A stretch of 8,291 bases of DNA from JAYEJW01 sp034716535 (GCA_034716535.1 JAYEJW010000476.1:1-8291), one strand, 5' to 3'. Shown: positions 1-7,390, counted from the first letter of the stretch. The notes: generated by a model from the letters alone, not told the origin. Numbers and translations: made by a program.

Positions 1-113
1 GTGTGGCCGATCTTGGGCAGTGAGCCCAGATAGTGATGGGCATCGAGCAGCGCTCGAAAGCGTGCCTCATCGGCCGCCGCCACGGGCCGCAGGGTGATCT
101 CGCGAAGGTTCAA
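1..113 (-). CDS. DUF4338/DruA-type protein, N-terminal 37 residues only (runs off the window)
   Basis: Only the first 37 codons lie in the window. The visible protein runs through LRPV, an acidic stretch, ARFRALLDAHHYLG and then SLPKIG. As I recall the family, the block [RF]xxLLxxHHYLGxLPKIG is the N-terminal signature of DUF4338 proteins, now named after DruA of the Druantia anti-phage system; many members are stand-alone and sit beside transposases. Molecular activity cannot be judged from this fragment. I chose the TTG at 113 because a GAGG lies 8 nt upstream; the GTG at 119 is in the same frame but only 2 nt from that GAGG. The frame is open back to a TAA at 198-200 with no better start. 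A well-formed promoter sits just upstream, so the 5' end looks intact and not decayed. It is transcribed divergently from hrpA. Family assignment is from remembered motifs, so moderately sure. Confidence 0.68.
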   Translation of the reverse strand, partial: MNLREITLRPVAAADEARFRALLDAHHYLGSLPKIGH

Positions 114-147
114 GCACACGACCTCGGACCGCTGGGTGTTGGTGTGC

Positions 148-176
148 TTTATACCCTCGCACGGGAGGATTGTCCA
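148..176 (-). promoter_or_regulatory. sigma70-type promoter of the DUF4338 gene
   Basis: Read on the minus strand, TGGACA (176-171, one mismatch to TTGACA) is followed after exactly 17 bp by TATAAA (153-148, one mismatch to TATAAT). The predicted start of transcription is near 141, giving a leader of about 28 nt before the TTG start at 113. The match and spacing are seen directly; activity is inferred. Confidence 0.6.
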
Positions 177-201
177 GAACGTGGGGTAACTTTCTACTTA
201 A

Positions 202-217
202 CGCTAGGATCCTCGCG
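202..217. other. near-perfect 16-bp palindrome between two divergent promoters
   Basis: The 16 bases CGCTAGGATCCTCGCG are a palindrome with one mismatched pair (7 of 8 pairs match). It lies between the minus-strand promoter at 148-176 and the plus-strand hrpA promoter at 340-368. It could be an operator for a dimeric regulator of the left-hand gene, or chance in GC-rich DNA. I recognise no specific consensus. Confidence 0.2.
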
Positions 218-339
218 AGAACGGATTCGCCCTGTCCTGTAGGATGTGCCGTGGCTGGTCGGTCGGGGGATGGCATGGCCCGCGTCCGCTGAATACCGCG
301 ACCAGTCGGCGCGTGCCGATCAGGGAATCAGGCTCGAAT

Positions 340-368
340 TTGACACTCCCTGACGCGTTACCTAGCAT
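340..368 (+). promoter_or_regulatory. sigma70-type promoter of hrpA
   Basis: A perfect TTGACA (340-345) is followed after 17 bp by TAGCAT (363-368, four of six matches to TATAAT). Transcription would start near 375 and give a leader of about 70 nt before the hrpA start. No better promoter is visible between here and the gene. The rest of 120-443 holds no gene that I can support. Confidence 0.6.
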
Positions 369-443
369 CCAGCCGCTGTTTTCCGTTTTGTTTTCCGGTA
401 CGGGTTTGCTCCCGAAACCTGGTGTGCCCGAATCGATCTTGGT

Positions 444-3400
444 TTGAACATCCCCGCGTTTCCGACTTCCGAAGACCTGGCATCCTGCCTCCTGAGCGAG
501 CAACCGTCGTTCCGCCGCCGCCTGCGTGGTCTCAGGCACCGGGAAAAACAGGCCCAGCCCTTCGAACAGGGCCTGGCCAAGCTCTGGCAGGCGATCGGGC
601 AATCCCAATCCTTGTTGGAGCGCCGCAAGGCGCAGATACCCCCGATTGCCTACCCGCCCGAGCTCCCTGTCAGTGAGCGCAAGGGTGAGGTCGCCGCGCT
701 GATCGCAAGGCAACAAGTGGTCGTTCTTTGTGGCGAGACGGGCTCGGGCAAGTCCACCCAGCTGCCGAAGATCTGCCTGGAACTGGGTCGCGGGGCGTCA
801 GGCCGCATCGGGCACACGCAGCCGCGGCGCATTGCCGCGCGGAGTCTGGCGAGCCGGGTGTCGCAAGAGCTGAAGGCGGATCTCGGTAGCCTGGTGGGCT
901 ACAAGGTGCGTTTCCACGACCGGGTGCGGCCCGAGACCTCGATCAAGCTGATGACGGACGGTATGCTGCTGGCGGAGGTCCAGCAGGACCGGTTCCTCAA
1001 CGAGTACGATACCCTTATCATCGACGAGGCCCACGAGCGCAGCCTCAACATCGATTTCCTGCTCGGCTATCTCAAGGGCCTGCTGCCGCGACGGCCGGAC
1101 CTCAAGGTCATCATCACCTCCGCCACCATCGATCCCCAGCGCTTCTCCGATCACTTCGACGGCGCGCCCGTCATCGAGATCTCGGGACGCACCTACCCGG
1201 TGGAGGTGCGCTACTGTCCACCCGAGGACGAGAGCGCGGGGGAGCGGGACGATACCATGCAGCTGGCCATCTCGGAGGCCGTGGACGAGCTGGCCCGGAT
1301 CGGGCGCGGCGACGTGCTGGTGTTCCTCTCCGGCGAGCGGGAGATTCGCGAGACCGCCGAGACCCTGCGTAAGCACCACCCGCCCTCTACGGAGATCCTG
1401 CCCTTGTATGCGCGTCAAGGGCCCCGGGACCAGGCGAAGATCTTCCAGCCGCATGGGACGCGGCGGATCGTGCTCGCCACCAACGTGGCGGAGACGTCGC
1501 TCACGGTGCCCGGAATTCACTATGTGGTCGATCCGGGTTTCGCCCGCATCAGCCGTTACAGCCACCGCAGCAAGGTACAGCGGTTGCCGGTGGAGCGGGT
1601 GTCCCAGGCCTCGGCCGATCAGCGCAAGGGCCGTTGCGGGCGCATTGCCCAGGGGGCGTGCGTCCGTCTCTACTCGGAAGACAATTTCGAGGCCCGCGCC
1701 GAGTTCACGGAGCCGGAGATCCAGCGCACCAACCTCGCCGCCGTCATCCTACAGATGAAGCTTCTGGGCTTCGGGGCCATCGAGGCGTTCCCATTCCTCG
1801 ATCCGCCGGACTCCAGGCTCGTTTCGGACGGTTACCGCACCTTGGAGGAGCTGGCCGCGCTTGACGGGGAGGGGGATCTGACACCGCTCGGCAGGCAGCT
1901 CGCCCGCCTGCCGGTGGACCCACGTATCGGCCGCATGCTGCTCGCAGCCTCCGAGCACCACTGCCTGGCGGAGATGCTGATCATCGCCGGCGCCTTGAGC
2001 GTCCAGGACCCGCGCGAGCGGCCTATGGACAAGCAGCAGGCGGCAGACGAGATCCACGCGACCTTCCACCATGAGGAGTCCGATTTCCTCGCCTTTCTGA
2101 ACCTCTGGAGGTTTCTCGAAAAAGAGCGTAACCACTTGTCGAGAAACAAGTACCGTAAGCTCTGCCAACAGCATTTTCTCTCCTGGAACCGGGTTCAGGA
2201 GTGGCACGATATTCACTCCCAGCTGCGGGCACAGATGCATGAGATGGGTCACAAGGAGAATGAGGCAGAGGGCAGTTTCGAGGAGATCCACCGCGCCCTC
2301 CTTGCCGGTCTGCTGAGCAACATCGGCTTCAAGGACGAGCGCCGGGAGTACCTGGGCACACGCAGCAGCCGATTCTACATCCACCCGGGCTCCGGGTTGT
2401 TCGAGAAGGGTCCCAAGTGGATCGCAGCGGCGGAACGCGTGGAGACCACCCGACAGTATGGGCGCATCGTGGCCAAGGTCCAGCCGGCGTGGATCGAGGA
2501 CGCGGGCGGGCACCTGGTGCAGCGCAGTTACTCCGAGCCCCACTGGCAGTCCAAGTCCGGGCAAGTAGCCGCCTACGAGAAGGTGACCCTGTACGGGGTC
2601 ACCATTGTACCCAAGCGGCGGGTCAACTACGGACCCATCAATCCGACGGAGGCGCGGGAGATCTTCCTGCGTTTTGGCCTCGTGGAGGGCGACTTCGAGA
2701 CCCGCGCCCCCTTCTGGCGCCACAACCGGGAGCTGATCGAGTACATCCAGCACCTGGAGGCCAAGTCCCGACGCCGGGATATCCTGGTGGATGAGGAGGC
2801 CATCTACGCCTTTTACGCTTCACGGGTACCGTCCGGCATCTACAGTACGCCTCAGTTCGAGAAGTGGCTGCGCAAGGCGACCCGCAAGGAGCCGAAGATC
2901 CTTCACATGCGCATGAGCGACATCATGCGTCGCGAGGCGAGGGAGATTACCGAGCTGGCCTTTCCTGACAGCCTGCAGGTTGGCGCCACCGCACTGCCGC
3001 TGGAGTATCATTTCGACCCCGGCCACGCGGCGGACGGCGTAACCCTGGTCGTGCCTCTGCCGCTGATCAACCAGGTCTCGGCAGAACGCTGCGAGTGGCT
3101 GGTGCCCGGCCTGTTGGAAGAGCGGATCACGGCCCTCCTCAGAGGGCTTCCCAAGCAAATCCGCAAGGCCTTCGTACCGATCCCGGAGACGGCTTCGAGG
3201 CTTGCCCGGCGGTTGGCGCCCTCCGAGCGCCCCCTCATCCAGGCGGTTGCCGAGGGGCTGAAGGAAATGACCGGTGTCCATGTGCCCGAGGATGCCTGGG
3301 ATGCGTCAGCGGTGCCGGGGCATCTGCGTATGAAGTTCCGCCTCCTGGACGAGAGCGGACGCGAGGTCGCCGTCGCGGATGACTTTCCTCGGCTCAAGCG

Positions 3401-4340
3401 CCAGCACGGCGGCAAGGGCCAGCAGGTCTTCGCCCACATCCCTTCCAACGAGATCGAGCGGGACGGCATCACCCGCTGGGACTTCGGTGCGCTTCCCGAG
3501 AGCCTTGACCTCGAGCGCGCCGGTATCCGGCTACGCGGCTATCCGGCCCTCGTGGACGAGGGAGTGACCGTCGCGATCCAAGTTCTCGACTCCGAGGAGA
3601 GCGCGCAGGTCGCCATGCGCGCCGGGCTCAGGCGCCTGTTCATGCTGCATCTGGGGGCAGACGTGCGTTATCTGCGCAAGAACCTGCGGGGACTGGACCG
3701 CATGCGCCTGCAGTACGCGAAGGCCCCCGTGCCGGACGGGCCGGGAAAGCCCGCGGACCTCGCCGACGAGCTCGTCGCCCTCATCCTGGACCTGACCTTT
3801 GTCCAAGATCGCCCCCCGGTCCGCGACCAGCAGACCTTCGAGCGGCGCCTGTCCGACCACAAGCCCCGGATGATGACGGTAGCGGGTGAAGTCTGTGCTC
3901 TGGCGACCCGAATCCTGGACCAGTACCAGGCCATCCGCAAGCGGCTCGCCGGCATCACCCAGATCAACTGGATGCCATCGGTGATGGACATGAGGGCGCA
4001 TCTGGACGGGCTGGTTTTCCGCGGCTTCCTCCAGCAGATCCCCTATAAGCACCTGAAGGACTACCCGCGGTTCCTCCAGGCCGCAGACACGCGTGCGGAG
4101 AGGCTCTTCCATGCTGCCGCCAAGGACCAGCAGCGCATGGGTGAGATGTCTGCGCTGTACAGGAAGTGGATGGAGCGCACCGCTGCCGCGCGAGCGGCGG
4201 GACGGCGCGACGCGCGCCTCGAGGAAATCCGCTGGATGCTCGAGGAGCTTCGCGTCTCCTTGTTCGCCCAACAACTGGGCACCGCCTATCCCGTTTCAGT
4301 CAAGCGTATCGAGAGCCGCTGGAAGGAGCTGGGGCTCTAG
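444..4340 (+). CDS. hrpA: ATP-dependent RNA helicase HrpA (DEAH box)
   Basis: A 1298-residue DEAH-box RNA helicase, almost the same length as E. coli HrpA (about 1300). HrpA is a cytoplasmic ATP-driven 3'-5' RNA helicase implicated in mRNA processing and in rescuing stalled ribosomes. All helicase motifs are visible: Walker A GETGSGKST at residues 97-105, DEAH at 194-197, SAT at 226-228, ATNVAETS at 345-352 and QRKGRCGR at 393-400. These are followed by the helicase-associated HA2 region (about 480-580), an OB-like segment and the long C-terminal DUF3418-type region typical of HrpA (about 700-1295). The frame is unbroken. The start is uncertain: the TTG at 444 is the only usable start before the Walker motif that keeps the usual N-terminal length (FRRRLRGL near residue 23), the in-frame stop upstream is at 363, and no clear Shine-Dalgarno site precedes the TTG. 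It appears monocistronic, with its own promoter at 340-368 and a weak hairpin directly after the stop. Confidence 0.97.
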   Translation: MNIPAFPTSEDLASCLLSEQPSFRRRLRGLRHREKQAQPFEQGLAKLWQAIGQSQSLLERRKAQIPPIAYPPELPVSERKGEVAALIARQQVVVLCGETGSGKSTQLPKICLELGRGASGRIGHTQPRRIAARSLASRVSQELKADLGSLVGYKVRFHDRVRPETSIKLMTDGMLLAEVQQDRFLNEYDTLIIDEAHERSLNIDFLLGYLKGLLPRRPDLKVIITSATIDPQRFSDHFDGAPVIEISGRTYPVEVRYCPPEDESAGERDDTMQLAISEAVDELARIGRGDVLVFLSGEREIRETAETLRKHHPPSTEILPLYARQGPRDQAKIFQPHGTRRIVLATNVAETSLTVPGIHYVVDPGFARISRYSHRSKVQRLPVERVSQASADQRKGRCGRIAQGACVRLYSEDNFEARAEFTEPEIQRTNLAAVILQMKLLGFGAIEAFPFLDPPDSRLVSDGYRTLEELAALDGEGDLTPLGRQLARLPVDPRIGRMLLAASEHHCLAEMLIIAGALSVQDPRERPMDKQQAADEIHATFHHEESDFLAFLNLWRFLEKERNHLSRNKYRKLCQQHFLSWNRVQEWHDIHSQLRAQMHEMGHKENEAEGSFEEIHRALLAGLLSNIGFKDERREYLGTRSSRFYIHPGSGLFEKGPKWIAAAERVETTRQYGRIVAKVQPAWIEDAGGHLVQRSYSEPHWQSKSGQVAAYEKVTLYGVTIVPKRRVNYGPINPTEAREIFLRFGLVEGDFETRAPFWRHNRELIEYIQHLEAKSRRRDILVDEEAIYAFYASRVPSGIYSTPQFEKWLRKATRKEPKILHMRMSDIMRREAREITELAFPDSLQVGATALPLEYHFDPGHAADGVTLVVPLPLINQVSAERCEWLVPGLLEERITALLRGLPKQIRKAFVPIPETASRLARRLAPSERPLIQAVAEGLKEMTGVHVPEDAWDASAVPGHLRMKFRLLDESGREVAVADDFPRLKRQHGGKGQQVFAHIPSNEIERDGITRWDFGALPESLDLERAGIRLRGYPALVDEGVTVAIQVLDSEESAQVAMRAGLRRLFMLHLGADVRYLRKNLRGLDRMRLQYAKAPVPDGPGKPADLADELVALILDLTFVQDRPPVRDQQTFERRLSDHKPRMMTVAGEVCALATRILDQYQAIRKRLAGITQINWMPSVMDMRAHLDGLVFRGFLQQIPYKHLKDYPRFLQAADTRAERLFHAAAKDQQRMGEMSALYRKWMERTAAARAAGRRDARLEEIRWMLEELRVSLFAQQLGTAYPVSVKRIESRWKELGL

Positions 4341-4357
4341 TACTCCGACAGGGAGTA
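4341..4357 (+). terminator. short hairpin after hrpA, possible weak terminator
   Basis: A perfect 6-bp stem, TACTCC (4341-4346) with GGAGTA (4352-4357), closes a 5-nt loop directly after the hrpA stop codon. Only three T residues follow, so as an intrinsic terminator it would be weak. Confidence 0.35.
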
Positions 4358-4510
4358 TTTGATGGGCTCAGCAAGGCGAGAAGCGGTCAGCTGCTAGCCC
4401 GTCTTCGACTATTCGGCCAAGAAAACAGCGTAACCTGTTGATTGTCTGTTCTCCACGGCAAAAGATCGGCACTACATGCTGGGGTCAGGCAGTCTGGATC
4501 CTCTGATTCT

Positions 4511-4832
4511 TGTCCGTTTTGCGACGACAAGAAACTCGTAGATGCGGACGGAATTCCAACGGGCGTCCCCCGTTGGGAGTTCAATGATCCGGTAACTGGC
4601 GAATGGTGATTTCCCGCGATATTACGCAACGCAAGATGGCGGAGGACGCGCTGGAAGAGAGGGAGCGTCTGCTCAGTCAGGCTCAAGCCTATGCACACAT
4701 TGGTTACTGGAGCCTTGAGGCCGACCGGCAGACGATCTCCTGGTCTGACGAGATCTATCGGATTCTGGGGCTCGATCCTACGATCACGCCGAGTCTCGAG
4801 GTGATAAGGAGAGTCGTCCACCCAGACGACTC
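4511..4832 (+). pseudogene. remnant of a PAS-domain sensory protein
   Basis: Two pieces of a PAS signalling protein lie in different frames. The first (4511-4609) reads CPFCDDKKLVDADG, then WEFNDPVTGEW, and stops at a TGA. This resembles a PAS core of the CPFC type found in many diguanylate cyclases and sensor kinases. The second (from about 4603, one frame over) reads ISRDITQRKMAEDALEER, the usual PAS exit and linker helix, and enters a second PAS (AHIGYWSLEADRQTISWSDE, LGLDP, VHPDD). Roughly 20 codons expected between GEW and the DIT-RK motif are missing, so an internal deletion caused the frame change. The second PAS breaks off right after HPDD near 4832, where transposase-like sequence begins. 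No start codon region and no GGDEF, EAL or kinase domain remain. A possible earlier scrap (KDRHYML, 4464-4484, another frame) is too weak to claim. Positions 4358-4510 hold nothing else I recognise. Confidence 0.7.
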
Positions 4833-4855
4833 CCCTGGCTTGATCCTAAAACGGG

Positions 4856-5271
4856 TTGTTCGATCCGTGGGTAGAGGAATGCCCCTTACACTTGAGCAGC
4901 CCCAATGCGCCACCGAAACGGGATGTGTTGGGCACGGCGATGCTGTCGATCCTCGCTGGTCACCAACGCTACGCGCACATCAATGGGCTGCGCGGCGACG
5001 GCATCAATCCCTGGCTGTTGGGCATGAGCCAGGTAGTCAGTGAGGACTCGGTGCGGCGCAATATCGGAAAGCTCGACGAAACGAAGGGGGACGAGTGGCT
5101 TCAACGGCACCTGCATCTGGTCTATGCGCCACTGTGGGCGAGCCGTGGATCTTGGATGCGGACGTCACCGTCAAGCCACTGTATGGTCACCAGGAAGGTG
5201 CGGTGTTGGGTTACAACCCCCACAAGCGGCGATATGTGTACGCGGGGATGGCGGAAAACCTCCGCCCGTAG
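4856..5271 (+). pseudogene. truncated, frameshifted IS transposase remnant
   Basis: From the TTG at 4856 the frame reads FDPWVEECPLHLSSPN, VLGTAMLSILAGHQRYAHI, LRGDGINP, VVSEDSVRRNI and HLVYAPLW. Near 5137, in a run of three G, the homology moves by one base into EPWILDADVTVKPLYGHQEG, then VLGYNPHK, and reaches a TAG at 5269-5271. These blocks match a group of DDE-type transposases I remember (SEDSVRR..., EPWILD-D-TVKPLYGHQEGAV-GYNPHK); the aspartate of ILDADVTVK is probably the first catalytic acid. The copy is dead: a stop codon (4847-4849) lies 6 nt before the TTG, one base seems to be missing near 5137, and sequence after GYNPHK is lost, including the other catalytic acids. The IS family cannot be fixed with confidence (IS4/IS1380-like possible). 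Its left edge abuts the broken PAS gene. The 120 bp after it (5272-5393) shows nothing recognisable, and no terminal inverted repeats were found. Confidence 0.72.
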
Positions 5272-5393
5272 GAGTGCTACTGCCGTTTTTAGGTTGAAGG
5301 ACCAGCCGATCTTGAGTCCCGAATAGATATTGCAGGTCGCGGACCAACCGGTTCCCGCAGCAACTTGTCGCGGTCCAGCCGCGGTGGGAGCCC

Positions 5394-5427
5394 AAAAAAA
5401 AGCGGCGCCGGACGTTTCCGGCGCCGC
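5394..5427 (-). terminator. strong intrinsic terminator of the beta-propeller gene
   Basis: On the minus strand an 11-bp perfect GC-rich stem (5427-5417 paired with 5412-5402) closes a 4-nt loop and is followed by eight T residues (5401-5394). It begins about 40 bp after the stop codon of the minus-strand gene at 5468-7099 and is a textbook rho-independent terminator for it. Confidence 0.93.
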
Positions 5428-5467
5428 CGAGTGGTAGGTCCAGCAGAATGTCGCCTAGTCGGTGCCC

Positions 5468-7099
5468 CTAGTCGTCATCGTCATCATCCCGGTCGTCGCT
5501 GTCGTCGTCCTTTGAGACGATGACATAGAGGGTGACGGTCCCGCTGACCTCGCTGGCAACCGCTAGCAGCGGCTCTTCGGTTGGGCTGTCGTCCTCTTCA
5601 ATGAAGGTCAGTCCCTCGGGACCGAGGTCGCCGGCGGTGCCGGTCTCGGGGTCGCCCGCGAAGTCGCGGGTGTTGATGTATTGCACGAACGCCACGTCGT
5701 TCGGGTTCGTGATGTCGTAGACCATGATGCCGCCGACCCGCTCGAGGCCGATGAAGGCATAGGTGCGGCCCTCGACCTTGCCCAGGGTCAGGCCCTCGGG
5801 CTCCGGGCCCTTGTCGTCGGAGCGGTTGTCGAACGAGGCGTTCTCGTCGTTGGTCGAGTTGAAGTCGGCCGGGATCTGCACTGCAGTGATCTGCTCGAAG
5901 TCGTCGCCGCTGTCGTAGAGCAGTTTGCCTTGCGCGGTCCGGATAGAGAACGAGCGTGCGCCGTAGGCGTACAACTCATCAAAGTCACCGTCGCCGTCGA
6001 GGTCACCGTTGGACGTCGTGATCTTCAGCCGCCCCAGGTTCTCGTCCATCTGCAAGGTGGCGGCATCCGGGAACGCCGCAGGATCGAGTGTGAGGTCCTT
6101 GACCCGCCCCTCCTCGCTGAAGCCGCCGTAGTCGCGGGAATCGCCCTCGTTGGCGGTCACGATAAGGGTCCGGCCCTTGTGGCGGTAGGTCCCGATGGCG
6201 TCCGGCTGGTACATGCCCAGCACCGGCCATTCGGCGATGTTGATGGCGCCATCCTTGTTGCTGGCGTCGATGCCGTTGCCCGCAACCGAGTGATCTTTGA
6301 AGCCGAGGCCGAACAGGTCCAGGACCTTGGCCCGGCGCACGTCGATCCGCGCCATGGCGTTGTTCTCCTGCATCACCACCCAGGCGTGCCTGCCGTTCTT
6401 CGAGGTGGCGATGTATTCAGGCTCCAGGTCCTGCGCCACCGTCGCGCGGGGTCCGAAGATCCGGACGGACGGGTCCAGCGGCACGTTGTTGAACTCGCTG
6501 AAATCGACGCTGCGCACGTCGGACTGGTCCACGTCGTCGGCGCCGTCGCGCATGTCGATGATGCTGACCGAGCCCAGGGGATCGACTGTGTAGTCGTCGC
6601 TCGGCTCGCCCTCGTTGGCCACAAGCAGCCAGTCGCCGTTGTGGGTGAAGGTCAGCATGTCCGGCAGCGCGCCGACCGTCACCCGGCCGAGGAAAGCGCC
6701 GTTTGTGTCGAAGAACACCACCTCGCCGTTGGCCTGGGCGTTGTTGTTCTCGAGGGCGGCGGCCACCACGCCCTCGCTCACGTCGACTGAATTCGCCGCT
6801 TTGCCGTAGGGGCTGACGTCGATGGCGAACAGCTTGACCAGGTTGGAGGGGTCCGAGGCGTCGAGCACGTCGATGGCGGCTTCGGCCCCGTTAACCACGA
6901 ACAGGCGCTGGCTGGCAGGATCGTGGGCGACGATCTCGGCGGCACTCTTGTCGAAGATCCCGGTGGCGTAGGTGTCGAGCGGCACGAGCTCGATGCCGGG
7001 CTTGCCGGCGAGCGCGACCGGGAATGCGGCGGTGAGGCCGATGGTTATGCCGGTTGCGACAAGGCGGCGGCGCAGCCGGGGTAGGCAGATAAGCGGCAT
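5468..7099 (-). CDS. secreted choice-of-anchor I family beta-propeller protein (PhoX/alkaline-phosphatase-like)
   Basis: A 543-residue exported protein. The start at 7099 is fixed by AAGGAG (7111-7106), 6 nt upstream; the frame is open 32 codons further but lacks such a site. Residues 1-31 form a Sec signal peptide: arginines at 8 and 10-12, a hydrophobic core at 13-28 and a likely signal-peptidase I cut after ALA at 29-31. The mature part shows beta-propeller-like repeats with VNGAEAAIDVLD (69-80), LLVANEGEPSDD (158-169) and LIVTANEGDSRDYGG (312-326). A calcium-binding-like DLDGDGDFDELY follows at 366-377, then GPEPEGL (431-437) and GPEGLTFI (493-500). These are the marks I recall for the choice-of-anchor I family, often labelled alkaline phosphatase-like; catalysis is not shown. 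Members end in varied C-terminal anchors. This one has none, only an aspartate tail at 531-543. It is transcribed alone, with its own promoter region and a strong terminator. It is probably periplasmic or extracellular. Confidence 0.87.
   Translation of the reverse strand: MPLICLPRLRRRLVATGITIGLTAAFPVALAGKPGIELVPLDTYATGIFDKSAAEIVAHDPASQRLFVVNGAEAAIDVLDASDPSNLVKLFAIDVSPYGKAANSVDVSEGVVAAALENNNAQANGEVVFFDTNGAFLGRVTVGALPDMLTFTHNGDWLLVANEGEPSDDYTVDPLGSVSIIDMRDGADDVDQSDVRSVDFSEFNNVPLDPSVRIFGPRATVAQDLEPEYIATSKNGRHAWVVMQENNAMARIDVRRAKVLDLFGLGFKDHSVAGNGIDASNKDGAINIAEWPVLGMYQPDAIGTYRHKGRTLIVTANEGDSRDYGGFSEEGRVKDLTLDPAAFPDAATLQMDENLGRLKITTSNGDLDGDGDFDELYAYGARSFSIRTAQGKLLYDSGDDFEQITAVQIPADFNSTNDENASFDNRSDDKGPEPEGLTLGKVEGRTYAFIGLERVGGIMVYDITNPNDVAFVQYINTRDFAGDPETGTAGDLGPEGLTFIEEDDSPTEEPLLAVASEVSGTVTLYVIVSKDDDSDDRDDDDDD
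5471..5509 (-). repeat. aspartate-codon tract encoding an acidic C-terminal tail
   Basis: The last 13 codons of the propeller gene encode DDDSDDRDDDDDD, using a mix of GAC and GAT codons. It is a low-complexity triplet tract that could expand or contract by slippage. The tail sits where other family members carry a sorting or anchor signal, and could bind calcium or other cations. That role is inferred. Confidence 0.8.
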
Positions 7100-7105
7100 T
7101 GGAGA

Positions 7106-7111
7106 CTCCTT
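7106..7111 (-). promoter_or_regulatory. Shine-Dalgarno site that decides the propeller gene start
   Basis: AAGGAG on the minus strand lies 6 nt before the ATG at 7099. It selects this ATG, which directly begins the signal peptide, over the upstream in-frame start at 7195, whose extra residues do not resemble a leader. Confidence 0.85.
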
Positions 7112-7222
7112 GGTTGTTGTTGGGATGGATAGCGCCGGGACGCGGCCGGGAACGGCGGGGCCCGACTCGCCGATGCAGTGCGCGCAAACAGGCACGCGGC
7201 ATCCGCGAAGATTCCGTGCCGA

Positions 7223-7254
7223 TTCTATTCAGGGTGCGTTACCAACCCGTTACG
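7223..7254 (-). promoter_or_regulatory. candidate activator-dependent promoter of the propeller gene (direct repeat plus -10)
   Basis: On the minus strand GTAACG occurs twice with an 11-bp period (7254-7249 and 7243-7238). After 9 nt comes TAGAAT (7228-7223), five of six matches to TATAAT. No acceptable -35 box exists at 16-18 bp from it, so the repeat sits where an activator would replace RNA polymerase contact at -35. PhoB boxes have this 11-bp period and position, but their repeat is close to CTGTCAT, which this is not. Predicted leader about 117 nt. The arrangement is seen; the regulator is unknown. Confidence 0.4.
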
Positions 7255-7280
7255 GCGGGGCCAGGGATCGCTTCTGCCGA

Positions 7281-7300
7281 CGACAAGATAGAGGTTGTCG
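7281..7300. other. 6-bp stem-loop in the intergenic region
   Basis: CGACAA (7281-7286) pairs perfectly with TTGTCG (7295-7300) around an 8-nt loop. It lies after the end of the fused ORF (7391) and before the propeller promoter, on the minus strand. No T run follows on either strand, so it is at best a transcript-end structure for the upstream operon. Confidence 0.25.
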
Positions 7301-7390
7301 GCTCGTCCAGGGTCTATCCGTTGATGAGCCATAAACTTTTTTGGAGTGGCTGCTAGGGAAGCGGGATTGCGCGATCCGGTGGGCTCTGCG

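Noticed and set aside
204..716. 170-codon minus-strand ORF in the divergent region
   Set aside because: It overlaps the 5' end of hrpA and both promoters and has no recognisable domain.
1749..2753. Long antisense ORF (334 codons) across hrpA, and similar ones at 798-1565, 3531-4274 and elsewhere
   Set aside because: They lie opposite a continuous, motif-complete hrpA frame. High GC leaves the antisense codon phase open, and none shows a recognisable domain.
4556..4576. Perfect 8-bp hairpin (CCAACGGG, 5-nt loop, CCCGTTGG), considered as a terminator
   Set aside because: It lies inside the PAS-coding remnant (PTGVPRW) and has no T run after it, so chance within coding sequence is the simpler explanation.
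5272..5393. Possible C-terminal remnant of the transposase (a QPRWEP-like scrap near 5376-5393)
   Set aside because: Too short and in no consistent frame with the transposase; no homology can be claimed from it.
5681..6790. 369-codon plus-strand ORF opposite the propeller gene
   Set aside because: The protein is rich in V, H, R and G with no domain, as expected for the reverse complement of an acidic, GC-rich gene; the minus-strand gene has a signal peptide, ribosome site and terminator.
7331..7356. AGCCA/TGGCT inverted repeat around a T6 run, considered as a terminator for the minus-strand operon
   Set aside because: The T run is on the plus strand and lies in the loop, so the geometry does not fit an intrinsic terminator on either strand.
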